In this document: piece by piece, positions 1-10,830 of the stretch
Layout of the letters: each line of letters begins with the position of its first letter
Numbering within the stretch: position 1 is the first letter of the stretch
Origin: Euclidia mi
Lineage: Eukaryota; Arthropoda; Insecta; Lepidoptera; Erebidae
Assembly (NCBI GenBank): GCA_944739405.2
Contig: OX123191.2
Span: 5,746,830-5,810,829 of the forward strand
Length of the DNA: 64,000 nt
Reading direction: 5' to 3'
Notes under the pieces: generated by a model
Told to the model about the DNA's origin: nothing
Seen by the model: only the letters and a program-made list of their open reading frames with translations
Database searches by the model: none
Program-made: the position numbers and the translations under genes

Positions 1-404
1 GATACTATCCAATTCCGGTCAACAGACTTTCTCTGAAATTTAGCTAACCACCTACACAGATGGCATAATCAGATGCGTACTAAACCCACATACGTACATC
101 GTCAATTAGTTAATTAAATAAAAGGAAATTAGCCATTAGGTTTCACGTGTGGGGGCGACTAAAATTACAAACTGTCTGAAATTACAAACTAACTTGCTGA
201 CGTAGAATAACAGCGCATTTTCCAAGAAATTTATTCCATGCGCAATTTTTGACAGGCCTCTCCTCGTCTTTAGCCATGGATGCTAAGCTAGAGAGTGTGC
301 AGGGTGTATTTCCAATTCGTTGTGTCTGGGTGTAATTAATCTGTTTTTTATTTTTATGATAACTCCCGCATAAGTAATGATCCTGTGTTGACTCTACTAA
401 GATA

Positions 405-501
405 CCATCTTTAGGAAATTCAATGGGAATCGAACTCACAACACCCGACGCAGTATCAAGCGGCAAGACGAAGACCGCTTAAACGATTACGCCAGCCTTA
501 C
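405..501 (-). repeat. tRNA-like head of an old SINE
   Basis: Read on the minus strand, this stretch begins with a tRNA-like segment: an A-box-like TGGCGTAATCG followed about 50 bases later by a good B box (GTTCGATTCCC). The spacing is that of an internal RNA polymerase III promoter. It resembles the heads at 6330-6424 and, more weakly, 58145-58230. The body downstream (toward base 200) is not recognisable. It cannot be a working tRNA gene because the acceptor stem does not pair. Confidence 0.4.
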
Positions 502-743
502 ATAATACAAGCTTTGCCCAGTTTGGGATTATATAAGCTTCTGTGGATTATTATTTATTATCCAAGCAAGGTTTATAATACACACAATAATATGAGTGCT
601 ATTATCCATTTTCACAATCACAAGCCGTAACTTATCTAACAGTCCCTACAACTTACTTACAGCGACCCAAAGTTGCCAATAAAGAAAACCAAATAATAAC
701 TTACTTATTTCTCCAGTGACATTAATTCGGCTACAACAAAATT

Positions 744-1030
744 TAATGATGCTAATACATTCGAACATTCACCTGTAATAGGTTTTCTAGCGAATGTTAC
801 AAAGCAGAAAAACAAACCAGTATATTTTAGCGAGCATTCCGCCGAGCGCTCTGGCGAACATTCTAGAAAATGGATAGTAAATTTGCTGATTAAAGTTTCT
901 GATTAAAGATCGTGAAGATGTTCGTAGCAATGTTCGGCGCTCTTCGTTGTTCAGTTCGACAAAACAAAAAACGGCGAATGCTCGCTGTTTTGTTACAAGT
1001 GAATGCTCAGGTGTATCAACATCATAATGC
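744..1030. mobile_element. Degenerate MITE-like inverted-repeat element
   Basis: The two ends are imperfect inverted copies of each other for about 45 bases. The left end has GATGCTAATACA and ACATTCACCTGTAA; the reverse complement of the right end has GATGTTGATACA and GCATTCACTTGTAA. The ~290-bp size and lack of coding capacity fit a non-autonomous DNA transposon. GAATGCTCGC/GCGAGCATTC motifs recur inside. No clear TSD was found, so the superfamily is open. Confidence 0.4.
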
Positions 1031-1474
1031 TCAAAAAGAAACATCTCAATAACAACGGTCATAATTGTAACGTATTCTCCGCGACGCAATGAATTACTCC
1101 GTAATTATGAAACAAATTATATTACCTATAACATTCACGTACTTTTAAGATGTTTGGAAGCCATATTCTGGGCTTCACCCACGGAATGTTTTTTATTTTG
1201 TGTAGTTCGCTTGTTACATTTACTTTCTGTTAAAAAATCGGCAACATTCCTAATAACACCTAGACTCAAAACAACAATTTGAAGAACACACAAAGTTTTG
1301 TATGAGTATCGGATTCATGCACTCATTCGGCGCAGTGTGAAATGAAAACAGCCTAAGCTAGCCTGGTTCTTAATCATATAACAGTGGTAACCTATGCTAA
1401 AATATCTTTGTTACGTGGTAAAAGAAACGGCAAATAGAAGATGAAATAAATATTACGTTGTAACTAAAAAATCA

Positions 1475-1537
1475 AAATCTTGCGTTAGAATCTGACTGAC
1501 AGACAAAGCTATTGTGCGCAGTAAGTTGCAATTTGAC
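1475..1537 (+). repeat. Relic of Helitron family H1 (5' part)
   Basis: The run TCTTGCGTTAGAATCTGACT followed by GACAGACAAAG and GCGCAGTAAGTTG matches, with deletions, the 5' half of the ~207-bp H1 element found intact at 5898, 23297, 28703 and 50879. Only this part remains and neither terminus is kept. Confidence 0.4.
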
Positions 1538-2139
1538 TTGTTGAGTCTGCATTACTCAAGCAACATAATTATGTACAATCAAACAAGTCGGCGGTGGACC
1601 AGTTTGACAAAAAATCCTTTGGCTCGCTCATAGAGTCGAGACACACTAGAAACTGGTTTTGTATCCGAATGTCAATGTTTGTGTAAAGTAGCACAGGAAA
1701 CGCCGATGTCTTGATGAGCGATTCTCACCCTTATGGTGGTCTAGCGGGAAGTTGTTCGACTGTACATGTCAAATTTCAACTGTCACTAACAGGGGAAAGA
1801 AGCGGTTAAATTAAAATAAAATGTACAACCGTAGTTGCGGGCAGTTTAGTTTCGGCTTCTAGTTTTTAAATAATTATAAAATGGCGTATTATGATAATCG
1901 GTTGAAAGTTTTCACATTTACATTACCTATTAATATGCCGTCGATTTATACTGCTTATAACTCAACGACCATATGCCACATTCAAGATAGTCCGTGATGA
2001 CCGCTCAAGATCATTACATCACCTATGTCTTTTCGGCCCTAGAACACAGCAATATCCATAAACCAGGTTTTCCACTTACAGTCAACAGATCCAGAAAACT
2101 ATAAAATCCAATACAGTAGGCGGAGTGCCTATATGGTCA

Positions 2140-2285
2140 TCAAAGTCAAAGTCAAAATTATTAATGTGTTCATAGGTTTTACAAAAAAAAAAACACTTAA
2201 ACAAAGTCATTTTTTAGAGCTAGATGCCGGGGCCTGACCTGACTACCCTGAGAAGAAGGGAGAAACAGCCGAAATAAACACAGCG
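2140..2285 (-). repeat. LINE 3'-end fragment with (TTTGAC)n tail
   Basis: On the minus strand a short segment ends in TAATAATTTTGACTTTGACT, a simple-repeat tail of the kind left at LINE 3' ends in insects, preceded by an A/T-rich run. No coding sequence remains. The family cannot be assigned. Confidence 0.4.
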
Positions 2286-2696
2286 ACAATAAAAATCTCG
2301 CAGTACCATCATCGATCGCAACAGAATACACCGCCTAGTAATAGCTCCGGCTTTCCGTACTGAATAATTTATCAGGAGGCAATTAATTATGAAAGTGGAG
2401 AACATAAGTAGCTCATTACCGCGAGATCAAGTGGCGGGTTAATTGATCACATTCCTTATTATTATGAATTCTATTCATGAGATATGTGAAGCGCAATTTG
2501 TTAAATTTGTTGGTGGGTGTGTTTCAGTGATTCCTCGGAATAATACCAATCCAGTCCGAGCACGCACGAAGTAGAATTCCATAACAAATTCATAGGAAAA
2601 ATAGGTTGCCTACGAAAATATTTAATTTTACTATGCTGTGCCCCCGATTTCACCTGCCAATGCTTCTTGCTTAGCATATGATATTTAGGAGTGCTT

Positions 2697-3315
2697 AACA
2701 AGTCTTTACTTCTTCTACACATCTATATCTATACATATAAATAAAATTGAAGTGTCTGTCTGTGATTTCAAAATAACTATGTTTTTATCAAGTGCATATA
2801 GTTAGTTACACAATTCTAAGGCCAAAACAACCATTTTTAACACTTTTGTCTGTCTCTCTATCTGCCTGTCTGTCTGTCTTTCTTTTTGTCTGGGGTAATC
2901 TTTGGAACGGCTGAGCCGATTTAAATGAGACTTTCACTGCAAGGTAGAGGACTTTATAGCGCTACATATAGGCTACAATTTGACCCGGTAGTTGGCGCTG
3001 TTGTCGCGATAACAAGTCTTTACTTCTTCTCCTCATCTATACATATAAATAAAATTGAAGTGTCTGTCTGTGATTTCAAATAACTATGATTTTTCAAGTA
3101 CATATAGTTAGTTACATGAATCTTAGTCCAAAACAACCCTGTTTAACATTTTTGTCTGTTTGTCCGTCTGTCCGTCGGTCTGTCTTTCTTTTTGTCTGGG
3201 GTAGTCACTGGAACGGCTGAACCGATAAAAATGAGACTTTCACTGCAAGGTAGAACACTTTATTATGCTACATATAGGCTACAATTTGACCTGGTAGGTA
3301 GCGCTGTGTTCACGA
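2697..3315 (+). repeat. Tandem duplication of a Helitron 5' end
   Basis: Two direct repeats of about 310 bp abut: 2697-3010 and 3011-3315. Each begins with AACAAGTCTTTACTTCTTCT, then TCTATACATATAAATAAAAT, then TGAAGTGTCTGTCTGTGATT, and runs through ACTTTCACTGCAAGGTAGA. The duplicated unit contains ~30 bp of flank plus the first ~275 bp of the Helitron. The copies differ by point changes and small gaps, so the duplication is not brand new. Confidence 0.7.
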
Positions 3316-4251
3316 CACCGAATCTATGTAGTATATCCGCTTGACCGCGCACAAGTGACTATTCTCCCTTTTTCGAAATTCCGTAGACCGCGCACTTGTG
3401 CCTATTTTCCCTTTTTGGTTACAGCGCTATACTCGGTCTGAATATACTGTTTATTTTTATTACGTAATGTTTTAAATCCTTTTTCTCTATTCTATTCAAA
3501 TCATTGAACATTTCTTCATGCTAAAAATACGAAGCGAGTCTTAAAATCGTTAACCCGGAACGAAAAAATAATGTCAAATGCCACTCTTTGTTTCGCGCGC
3601 TCCGTGATTACGTGCTAATCGTATGCGTGTAATTAAATATTTTTATACTATGATACATGTTTTTTTTTATTTAATTCGGTGTAGATAGAATCCCTCTACA
3701 GTGAAAACTCATAAAATATGTATGTCATCGATTTACTTTTTAAAATAACCCTGTTTAAAACACACAAAGTGTTTTTTTCAACGATAGTCAATGTTCGCTG
3801 CTAAGTATAATTAATTAGAAACTAAATATCAACAAAGAATTCATATGACTTGAACGAGTCATTCATAAGGTTGAAGAAAAACATCACTTCAACTTACTCA
3901 TGTCACCGACTTATCAACAATAAATGTTTATGTTAGCGCGCCCATCTGGCGAGCGGCGGCGCGACATTTTGTTTAGAACGTGAGCGGTCGAGCGAATTCT
4001 GCCAATTGGCGCTCGCGGTCAAGCGGATATATACCTATAAATGTATATTTTCAGTTATTATTAACTTTTGAAAATAGCCAGGCGTATAAAAATTTTATTT
4101 GGCTGAGATGCAGTTTATTTATTTTAAGCGTCCACTAAGAACGAATTTTACGAAACGGCTTGATTGAGGAGGTTGTAGGGTTCGCGCAAAGTATGAAAGT
4201 TACAATAAAATATTATTATTATCCGCGTGCGAAGCCGCGGGCACCAGCTAG
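3036..4251 (+). mobile_element. Non-autonomous Helitron (~1.2 kb)
   Basis: The element starts with TC (TCTATACATATAAAT) after a host A and ends in CTAG before a host T, as Helitrons do. Next to the 3' end is a hairpin: CCGCG, an 8-base loop, CGCGG, then GGCACCAGCTAG-type sequence. No RepHel open reading frame is present, so movement would need a helicase/Rep protein from elsewhere. A second TC start lies at 2728 in the duplicated copy, so the unit could also be read as 2728-4251. Confidence 0.7.
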
Positions 4252-4406
4252 TTTAAAATAAAATAAATACCTTCGCATTTACGTGTCTGCAAAATATATG
4301 TAGGAAAGCTTTTATTATCATGCCCATGTAATAGTCTCTTAATATGACCACGTTATGTTAAGATCCTGAGTTATTTGCTACCAGTTGATGTTATGTATTA
4401 TTATTA

Positions 4407-4653
4407 TAGACTCACGCCTGTATCCCCGAAGGGATAGGCAGAGGTGTAATATTACAGCCACATTTCGCCATGAATTTTTAGGTCCCACGTAATAGGGGGT
4501 GAGCCTATTGCAGTTACCGGGCACACCACCAGACTCCGTGCTGCTACTGAGAATTCAGAAAAACCTAGTAACACTTTTGCCCGACCCGGGAATCTAACCC
4601 TGGACATCCGATCAGCAGTCACATACGTTATCGGCTGGACCACGGAGGCAGTC
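4407..4653 (-). mobile_element. SINE-A copy (tRNA-headed), near full length
   Basis: Minus strand: head GACTGCCTCCGTGGTCCAGC, A box TGGTCCAGCCG-like, B-box region GGGTTAGATTCCC (one change from the family GGTTCGATTCC), body CAGTAGCAGCACGGAGTCTG, and tail GGATACAGGCGTGAGTCTAT. The head derives from a tRNA; its exact parent is uncertain. Non-autonomous: depends on a LINE reverse transcriptase, probably the RTE family at 10814 whose tail it shares. Confidence 0.85.
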
Positions 4654-5897
4654 AAGATTTTATGTAAAAGACGGCAATGGAGCAGCATAGCCAGCTATCA
4701 GTCTCTTTACTAGGCCATTGGAACAACTAACACTTAGAAGTAATTTTAAACAAATAACATGCACTTTGTGGTGACAAAAATGACGTCATTGTTAACAATG
4801 ACCCTCTAAAGAGACATTACAGGGACGCCATCTTAGAAACAAAAATGCAAATTTTAAATTAATTAGTCACTGCGGATGCAATTATGGTGAAGTAAGTCTC
4901 GGAGAGCTTCGGTCAGCTTTACGTGGTTTCGTGTGGTAAATAACGAAGTGTATACTGTTACACGGTTGTGGGATTATGTCTGGATTATATGTTACCACCT
5001 GTGAGATTATCGTACTGATATGATCAAGACAGATGCAGTGTTTGTTTGATGTACGTCACATGTATATTATACGCACTTAAAATATACGTGAATTTGGATG
5101 TTTTTAGTGATGCTAATAGAATTTAAGACACCTGTCAATAATAATAACCTATGATTATCACTGAACCATTATACACAAATTACTGGGCCACTGGTTATTG
5201 GAAATCTGCTTTGAAATGGGTTGATTACACCTGATGGATTTCATGATGGCAAAAGAATAATTTGAAACATCGCTACATCATTAACTGGAATGTCTTCTAT
5301 AATATTACGGTAACTCCTTTAAAGTAACACTTATAAAGAGGTTCCTAAACATAGCACATCTTTCTTTAGGTAATACTACGAAATTGTCCATCTCGATTCA
5401 GACAGACCCTTCAGAAACTAAAGACACTGTCCCTTACGAGCCGGACTATATACTTGATCTCAGGTTGTTTTGTTTTGTTAAAGGACAATGTCTTTTTCTG
5501 CCTGCCAAATTGACTCCCTGTGTCGCTCTCGCTTTACACAAATTAAAAGAAAGAGCATCGAAGCCCGGATTGATTAAGTAACATCCGACTTTTTTTGCAG
5601 GAATTAAGTCCAGCACTCATCTCATTAGTAGCAATTAGTTAACCATTTGGAGCAACATGGACAGTTAAACTCTGAAAGCATACGAACTTCCTTTTAATCT
5701 ATATTTATCAATGCTTTTTTTACAAAGAGTGGGCTTAAAACCAGTCTATCTTAGAGTGGTGCAGAGAGGTAAGAATTAACCGTATTGTGTTTTATAATTA
5801 AAATTCACTAGTAAATTAATTATACTGTCCATAATAACAACATTGCAAATAAAACCAAAGATTTATTATAGACTAGTACACATTAAAATATAATACA
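4654..5897. other. No gene recognised; CRE-like site at 4781
   Basis: Unique-looking AT-rich DNA. A perfect palindromic TGACGTCA (CREB/ATF consensus) at 4781-4788 overlaps a 14-bp palindrome CATTGTTAACAATG at 4787-4800. A 65-codon open frame at 5384-5581 starts with a non-ATG codon and resembles nothing known to me. I see no supporting gene structure. Confidence 0.4.
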
Positions 5898-6104
5898 CTA
5901 GAGGACGCCAGCAGCTACGCCTGCATTTTTTTTAAATTTACCCTTTTTGGCTGATCCCGTGGGAATTTCGGGAAATCCCTTCTTAGTGCACCCCTACGGT
6001 CCCCAAGGAACATACATGCCAAATTTCAGCTTCCTGCGCCCAATAGTTTCGGCTGTAGCGTGTCTGTCAGTCAGTCAGTAACGCAAGGATTTTATATATT
6101 AAGA
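5898..6104 (-). mobile_element. Mini-Helitron H1, copy 1
   Basis: 207 bp. On the minus strand it runs from TCTTAATATATAAAATCCTT to GGCGTCCTCTAG and lies between host A and T. A short hairpin GCAG-GCGTAG-CTGC sits about 13 bases before the CTAG end. It has no coding capacity. Three more copies in this window have the same ends, so the boundaries are well supported. Confidence 0.8.
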
Positions 6105-6110
6105 TAACAC

Positions 6111-6210
6111 AACTTCACACCTTTAGTCGCTAAGGGATAGGCAGAGGTGTATTACACACCCACACTTCACCCAATGTAATTAGGGGCCAGCCTATTGCCA
6201 TCTACCGGGC
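6111..6210 (-). repeat. 5'-truncated SINE-A/B fragment
   Basis: Contains the 3' half of SINE-A/B on the minus strand: CGGTAGATGGCAATAGGCTG, TGGGTGTGTAATACACCTCT and GCCTATCCCTTAGC. The tRNA head is absent, as expected from incomplete reverse transcription. The terminal CAGGCGTGAGTC is degraded. Confidence 0.6.
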
Positions 6211-6244
6211 AGAATATAATACATGAACATATAATTAGCTATTA

Positions 6245-6424
6245 GCTTTCACCTTTCTTTCTTTATAAAAAAAACGTAAAGCGCGCTATAAATCTTGTGT
6301 CAGTAGACTACACAGACAAACGGACGTAAAGTGTTGTCTCTTGTGTGAATCGAACCCACTACACTTAGCGTTATTCTAAGCAGCAAGGCGACCACCTCAA
6401 CCAATCCACCAACGCCTTAGAAAA
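6245..6424 (-). repeat. tRNA-headed SINE relic
   Basis: Minus strand: TAAGGCGTTGGTGGATTGGT, then a B box GGGTTCGATTC, followed by a ~90-bp body ending in a T-rich stretch and AAAGAAAGAAAGG. The head resembles the one at 405-501, so the two probably belong to one old family. A-box match is poor. Confidence 0.45.
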
Positions 6425-7796
6425 GTTCATACAAAAATAGACTCAAATGAATAAACAACAGTTACTGCTATCAGTGTAACAGCGGATTAAGACCATCGCG
6501 TTCAAACTACAGTAAAAGCTTTAAAAAAGATCAGATAAGCCGCTGCGGTAAACACAGTTTATTCAAAGTTTTTAAAGGAACGATTCATTTTCTAGTATTT
6601 TCCTTCAACCTTGTTATCTAAGAGCGGCGTGTCTAGAATTCCCACCTGGGACATTTTCTGTCAAGTAATGAGCTTTGGGAAGAATTTATGTTCCGTCCCT
6701 AGACGTACAGGCTATACGGATATTATGGTTCGTTTATTGAGCTTCAGAGAGAAGCAATACATATTGATTTTGACATTTTTCGGGTTTTTTTTATCGTATA
6801 TATTCAATTTACATAGTGCTTTTTATGAATAGGTGATACTTTTGTGAAATGGAAGACTAAGTGCAATGTATCGGTATATCGGTCATGAAACATCGGCACG
6901 GAATGAAGTAACGTTTCTATGTACATTATTTGAGTTTTGTCAGAATTAATTTCCAGGCTACTTATAAACATGTTAACTGACAAAATTACTACATAGATAA
7001 ATTAATGCTTCCATCGCTTTTGCAATTCGTAAGAAAATCGGTTTACGGTGTGATTGGAATTTGGCCAGATTTTTTTTTGTTTAGTTCTATTGAAGCAAAT
7101 AGATAAGGATTTTTATTGTTGGCTTATATTATGTAACACCTATTCAACGATGTAGACTTCTCAATATAACTTTAGGCGGTATTTTGTGTTGTCTTCTATC
7201 AGATTTTAATTAATTTATAAATAAAGGACATAATACATTATTCATGTTTTATATATTACCAATACGCAAATATGAGACTCCATTGCTGCTTAAGATCAGG
7301 CGGCTTGGAGACAATTTGATAGGCAGCAATACAAAATCTCAACTAGATATTGGCTCGGTGGTTATTGCATGATATAATATTATATCGTCCATATTCATTT
7401 CAAAAATTTCCAATCCATCATCAAATTATAGACCCAAATTATCCGTTCAAAGTTAAAATACATAGCTACTACAATTTCTAGCACGATATATGGTACAAAA
7501 GGTCAAGGAAAAACAAAGGGTTGGTAAGTAATTACTACAGGCTAAAACTGTCTTAATTAGTTGAAGATGAGATGAAAACATCCCCGTCAGACTTTAGGGA
7601 GAAAGGGAAGTGGATCTTATAGGACACACAATTATTTCTGTGACCTAGAACTGGATAAGATTACTTGTAACACCTACAAGCTAAACTAAGCTCTCCACCA
7701 AAATTCACTAGTACAACATTTTTAATGTATTAGTTCTGTATAAACATAACAAAAAAATACAAAATATAATATTTTTTGTCAACACATTATTAGTAC
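6425..7796. other. No gene or repeat recognised
   Basis: AT-rich DNA without an open frame of note. A 73-codon frame at 6611-6832 begins at a non-ATG codon, has no recognisable motif, and is probably chance. Confidence 0.3.
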
Positions 7797-7805
7797 ATTA
7801 TTAGT

Positions 7806-8039
7806 CGTCCGTGTGGTGACGGATTAAGAATACGGATTGTCACCACCCCATATCATCCCATGGGTGTCGTAAAAGCCGACAGAGGGAGCATACTATGCAG
7901 AGAACAGCACTGTAAGAAAAGGAAAACTTGATACAAACCCTATACCAACCCGTTTGGCCAGCGTGGTATAGTAGGCCAATTCCTCCTTTCAAAGGAGAGG
8001 CCTAGTCCAGCAATGGACTGTTAAAGGCTGATGATGATG
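7806..8039 (+). mobile_element. SINE-R copy 1, full length with TSD
   Basis: A 234-bp retroposon: begins GTCCGTGTGGTGACGGATTA, contains CCCATGGGTGTCGTAAAAGC and GTTTGGCCAGCGTGGTATAG, and ends GGCTGATGATGATGA. The 9-bp TSD ATTATTAGT occurs at 7797-7805 and 8040-8048. Neither a tRNA B box nor a 5S-like promoter is visible in the head, so its origin is unclear. Confidence 0.8.
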
Positions 8040-8399
8040 ATTATTAGTAAATTTAATTATTTTATTTTTATTTTATTTAGGTATTTAGGGATAATTAACA
8101 GCTACAATATACATGTAGCAAAAATAAATTCAGTTTATACCCTGTGCGCTGTAGCATGGTGCGGATGATAGTTGCCTATATGACGTTGACATCCGTCAGT
8201 ACCACATGACTAGGGATGTGACGTTACGCAAATCATTTTTATCGATCTAACGATACTCACAGAATAAATCTAGTTTAGATTAATAGTGTTATCAAAATTT
8301 GAGTGTTATTCGGTTTTGCAGTGTAACTACGTGTATAAACTTGTCAATAGGTATATATATTTTATGGCTACATTATAATATCTTTGTACTTATATAAAA

Positions 8400-8963
8400 C
8401 TAGCTGGCACCCTACCATTTGGTACAAGTTAATAAACCCCCAAACCAATCCAACCGCAAAAGCGAGTTGGTGAAGTGGCTGAATGAAATCGGAGTTACAG
8501 CAGATATCAAAATGTTAAAGGCAGAGCTTATTGCCTTAGTATGGCGTCATAAGCCACCAACTCCTACCTATACTCTGGATGAAATGGCAAAAGAAAAAGG
8601 CCACCAGGTCCTTCGACTACCACCCTACCATTGCCAGTATAACGCTATTGAGATGATTTGGGCCCAAATAAAAGGTCACGCCGCAAGAAATAATACTTCG
8701 CTGCCATTTATGGCTAATAAAATGTTGGTCCTATTGCAAGCGGCCATGAACAATTTTCAACCTGAAAACTGGTTGTGAATAAAACAAAGAGGGACATTAT
8801 GTCTGATTGGGATCGTGACATCCACATTGACAATATAATGGAGTCATCGTTGATAATATCCGGCACAGATACAGATTATGAATTTAGTGACAATTCAGAT
8901 GTTGCTGACTCTGATATAAGTTTAGACGATAAGGACGAAAGTTCTGTTGTTTCATTAATATAA
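8400..8963 (+). pseudogene. DDE transposase C-terminal relic (IS630/Tc1-mariner-like)
   Basis: Two overlapping frames form the C-terminal part of one transposase. The first (8419-8778, opening with a GTG codon) has RKSELVKWLNEIGV, then KAELIALVWRHKPP, then the key RLPPYHCQYNAIEMIWAQIK (about residues 78-97). The last matches the block around the third catalytic acidic residue of the DDE_3 fold, usually PPYHC-LNPIE--W; here N-A-I-E. A frameshift near 8775 leads into an acidic tail (DTDYEFSDNSDVADSD) ending at 8963. The N-terminal DNA-binding region and the first two catalytic Asp residues are missing, and no terminal inverted repeats were found. Family membership follows from the motif; inactivity is inferred. 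Confidence 0.65.
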
Positions 8964-10004
8964 TTACAGACTTTTTACAATATGATTTGAAGTACGCCCA
9001 ATATACGTTTTTTTATTATAAAAACATCGAATATCCATCGTAGCACTACATCCCTTCACTAAATACGTCTATGGCGTTACGTTATACTCATAACATTTTG
9101 CTTATTTTTTCTTTCCATTAGATTTTATTTGGAGACTAGAACATTCTGGTTGGGTATAATTTAATGTACCACAGTAATCAATGATTTGAAATATTTCGAA
9201 TGTGGTACAACTGAAATACTAAGTCATCATTTGTAAATCGCAACAACTTTCAAAAGTGAAATGAAACGGTACTGAAACTGCCACCCGTACCTTGCTACAG
9301 CGCACATAGTATAGTATAATTTTACAATATTGCATCCCACTGCATCCACAAATTGACAAAAAATAGAATACAAATGGAGCCACTAGAAAGCATCACAAAT
9401 ATATAGAAGTATTTTAGATATAAGAAATAGGTAATTCTGCTTATCGCTAATAAATAAATGACATGAAATATAATAAACTGAATAATTGAAATGAACGGAA
9501 CAACTGAAATTAATAATTGAATTTGATTACCTAGTATTGGGTTAGGATCAATTTGGATGAGAAAATATTTAAAATCTTAATATTGAAATAGAATAATTAC
9601 ATGTAAGAGAATAATTAATTAGACAAACATTTAATAACGCTTTGCTTGAACTTACATTTAGAACATATGAAAATATCAATATCTACAAAGTTGCGAATCT
9701 AGGAGTCTACCATTCGTCGAATAGGACAACGTAATACCGCGTTGGTTCTGCATGAGTTTACTACGAACAGTGAACCTGCACGTACACTTCGTTTATTTAT
9801 AGTGCGAGGAACAGCATAACATGGTTTACAATAATTATAATTTAAATATATCATCAAATTATTGCGTTAAGTACAAATTATTTTAAAACAAACGCTATAT
9901 GGTGACTATATACACATAAAATAAAATATAATTTATATACGCTGTATTAAATTTCAGAATAAAGTAGAAATTACCATTTTGTGGCAATTCTACTACGTTG
10001 GTAA
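8964..10004. other. No gene recognised
   Basis: AT-rich DNA with short simple repeats such as TGAAAT/TAAT runs near 9470-9520. No open frame or known repeat seen. Confidence 0.3.
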
Positions 10005-10475
10005 CACTGGTCGGGGCTGGCCGTCCGGTCGCCGAGTGTATGTGCCTTTTCAAACGTACCGGTTGCCGGCTGCCCGGCGCCGACTGGCCGGTATCACATT
10101 TAGCTTTCACACGAGCCGATTTTATATCCAGTAGCGCCATCACTATCGACGCGAGTACAGTCGCGTAGTGACTACGCATAGATAATTTAATTTTCACTCT
10201 TTTCTAAAAATGGAACGTGACGTCGCCGGCTAACCGATAGGCGCCAACCGGACGCACAGTGGTGGATCCGGTGCGCACCCGGCGACCGCTTGCCCGGCAA
10301 ATTACGCCGGTACGTGTGTAAGATAAAGTACATGGCCATACACTGCGCCGCCGGGTACCCGGCACCGGCTACCCGGCAACCGGTACGTGTGAAAAGGCAT
10401 TATGTGTGTACAAGCTCGTCCGGGCGCCGGCTTCCGTCTAAACAGCCGGGCCGTCATTGTTCGCTTACAACACAA
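10005..10475. mobile_element. GC-rich inverted-repeat element
   Basis: A sharp GC-rich island in AT-rich DNA. The block TGCCTTTTCAAACGTACCGG at 10040-10059 recurs inverted near 10370-10405 as CCGGTACGTGTGAAAAGGCA, and many CCGGC/GCCGG words surround both. This looks like the subterminal repeats of a DNA transposon. The centre (10100-10300) is less ordered. Outer ends and TSD were not found. A 100-codon minus-strand frame across it (9895-10197) has no recognised motif. Confidence 0.5.
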
Positions 10476-10506
10476 ATCTTGTGAAATAGATGAGGAAGTA
10501 GCTTAA

Positions 10507-10605
10507 ACATACATACATAGGCTCACGCCTTTTCCCGTCGGGGTAGGCAGAGACAACAGAACGCCTCTTGCTTCTATCCTTACAAACCTCACAGTATCTT
10601 AAACG
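10507..10605 (-). repeat. RTE-type LINE 3'-end fragment (variant)
   Basis: Minus strand ends in GTCTCTGCCTACCCCGACGG, GAAAAGGCGTGAGCC and TATGTATGTATG. The tail is the same type as in the RTE LINE at 10814-12760, but the interior differs, suggesting a related subfamily. Heavily 5'-truncated. Confidence 0.55.
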
Positions 10606-10830
10606 GAGTCTTAAATTTTAATAACATATTACGGAATTCTGCGATACTAAAATCGTCTTCGCATAATTAAAATTTGATAATTTTCACACTCATCTACGGG
10701 AATTTCACACAAATTTGACGTACTGTAAATATTCGCTTGAAATTTAATCATGTTTTTAGGAAGTAATTTCATTTTAATCATCATTTTCAGAAGAAACGTT
10801 AAATTGTGTAGAATACATACATACATAGAC

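Noticed and set aside
182..466. 94-codon minus-strand frame
   Set aside because: No recognisable domain; it overlaps a tRNA-like SINE head and is probably chance.
9895..10197. 100-codon minus-strand frame in the GC-rich island
   Set aside because: Long frames are expected in GC-rich DNA on AT-rich background; no motif, and it crosses the inverted repeat.
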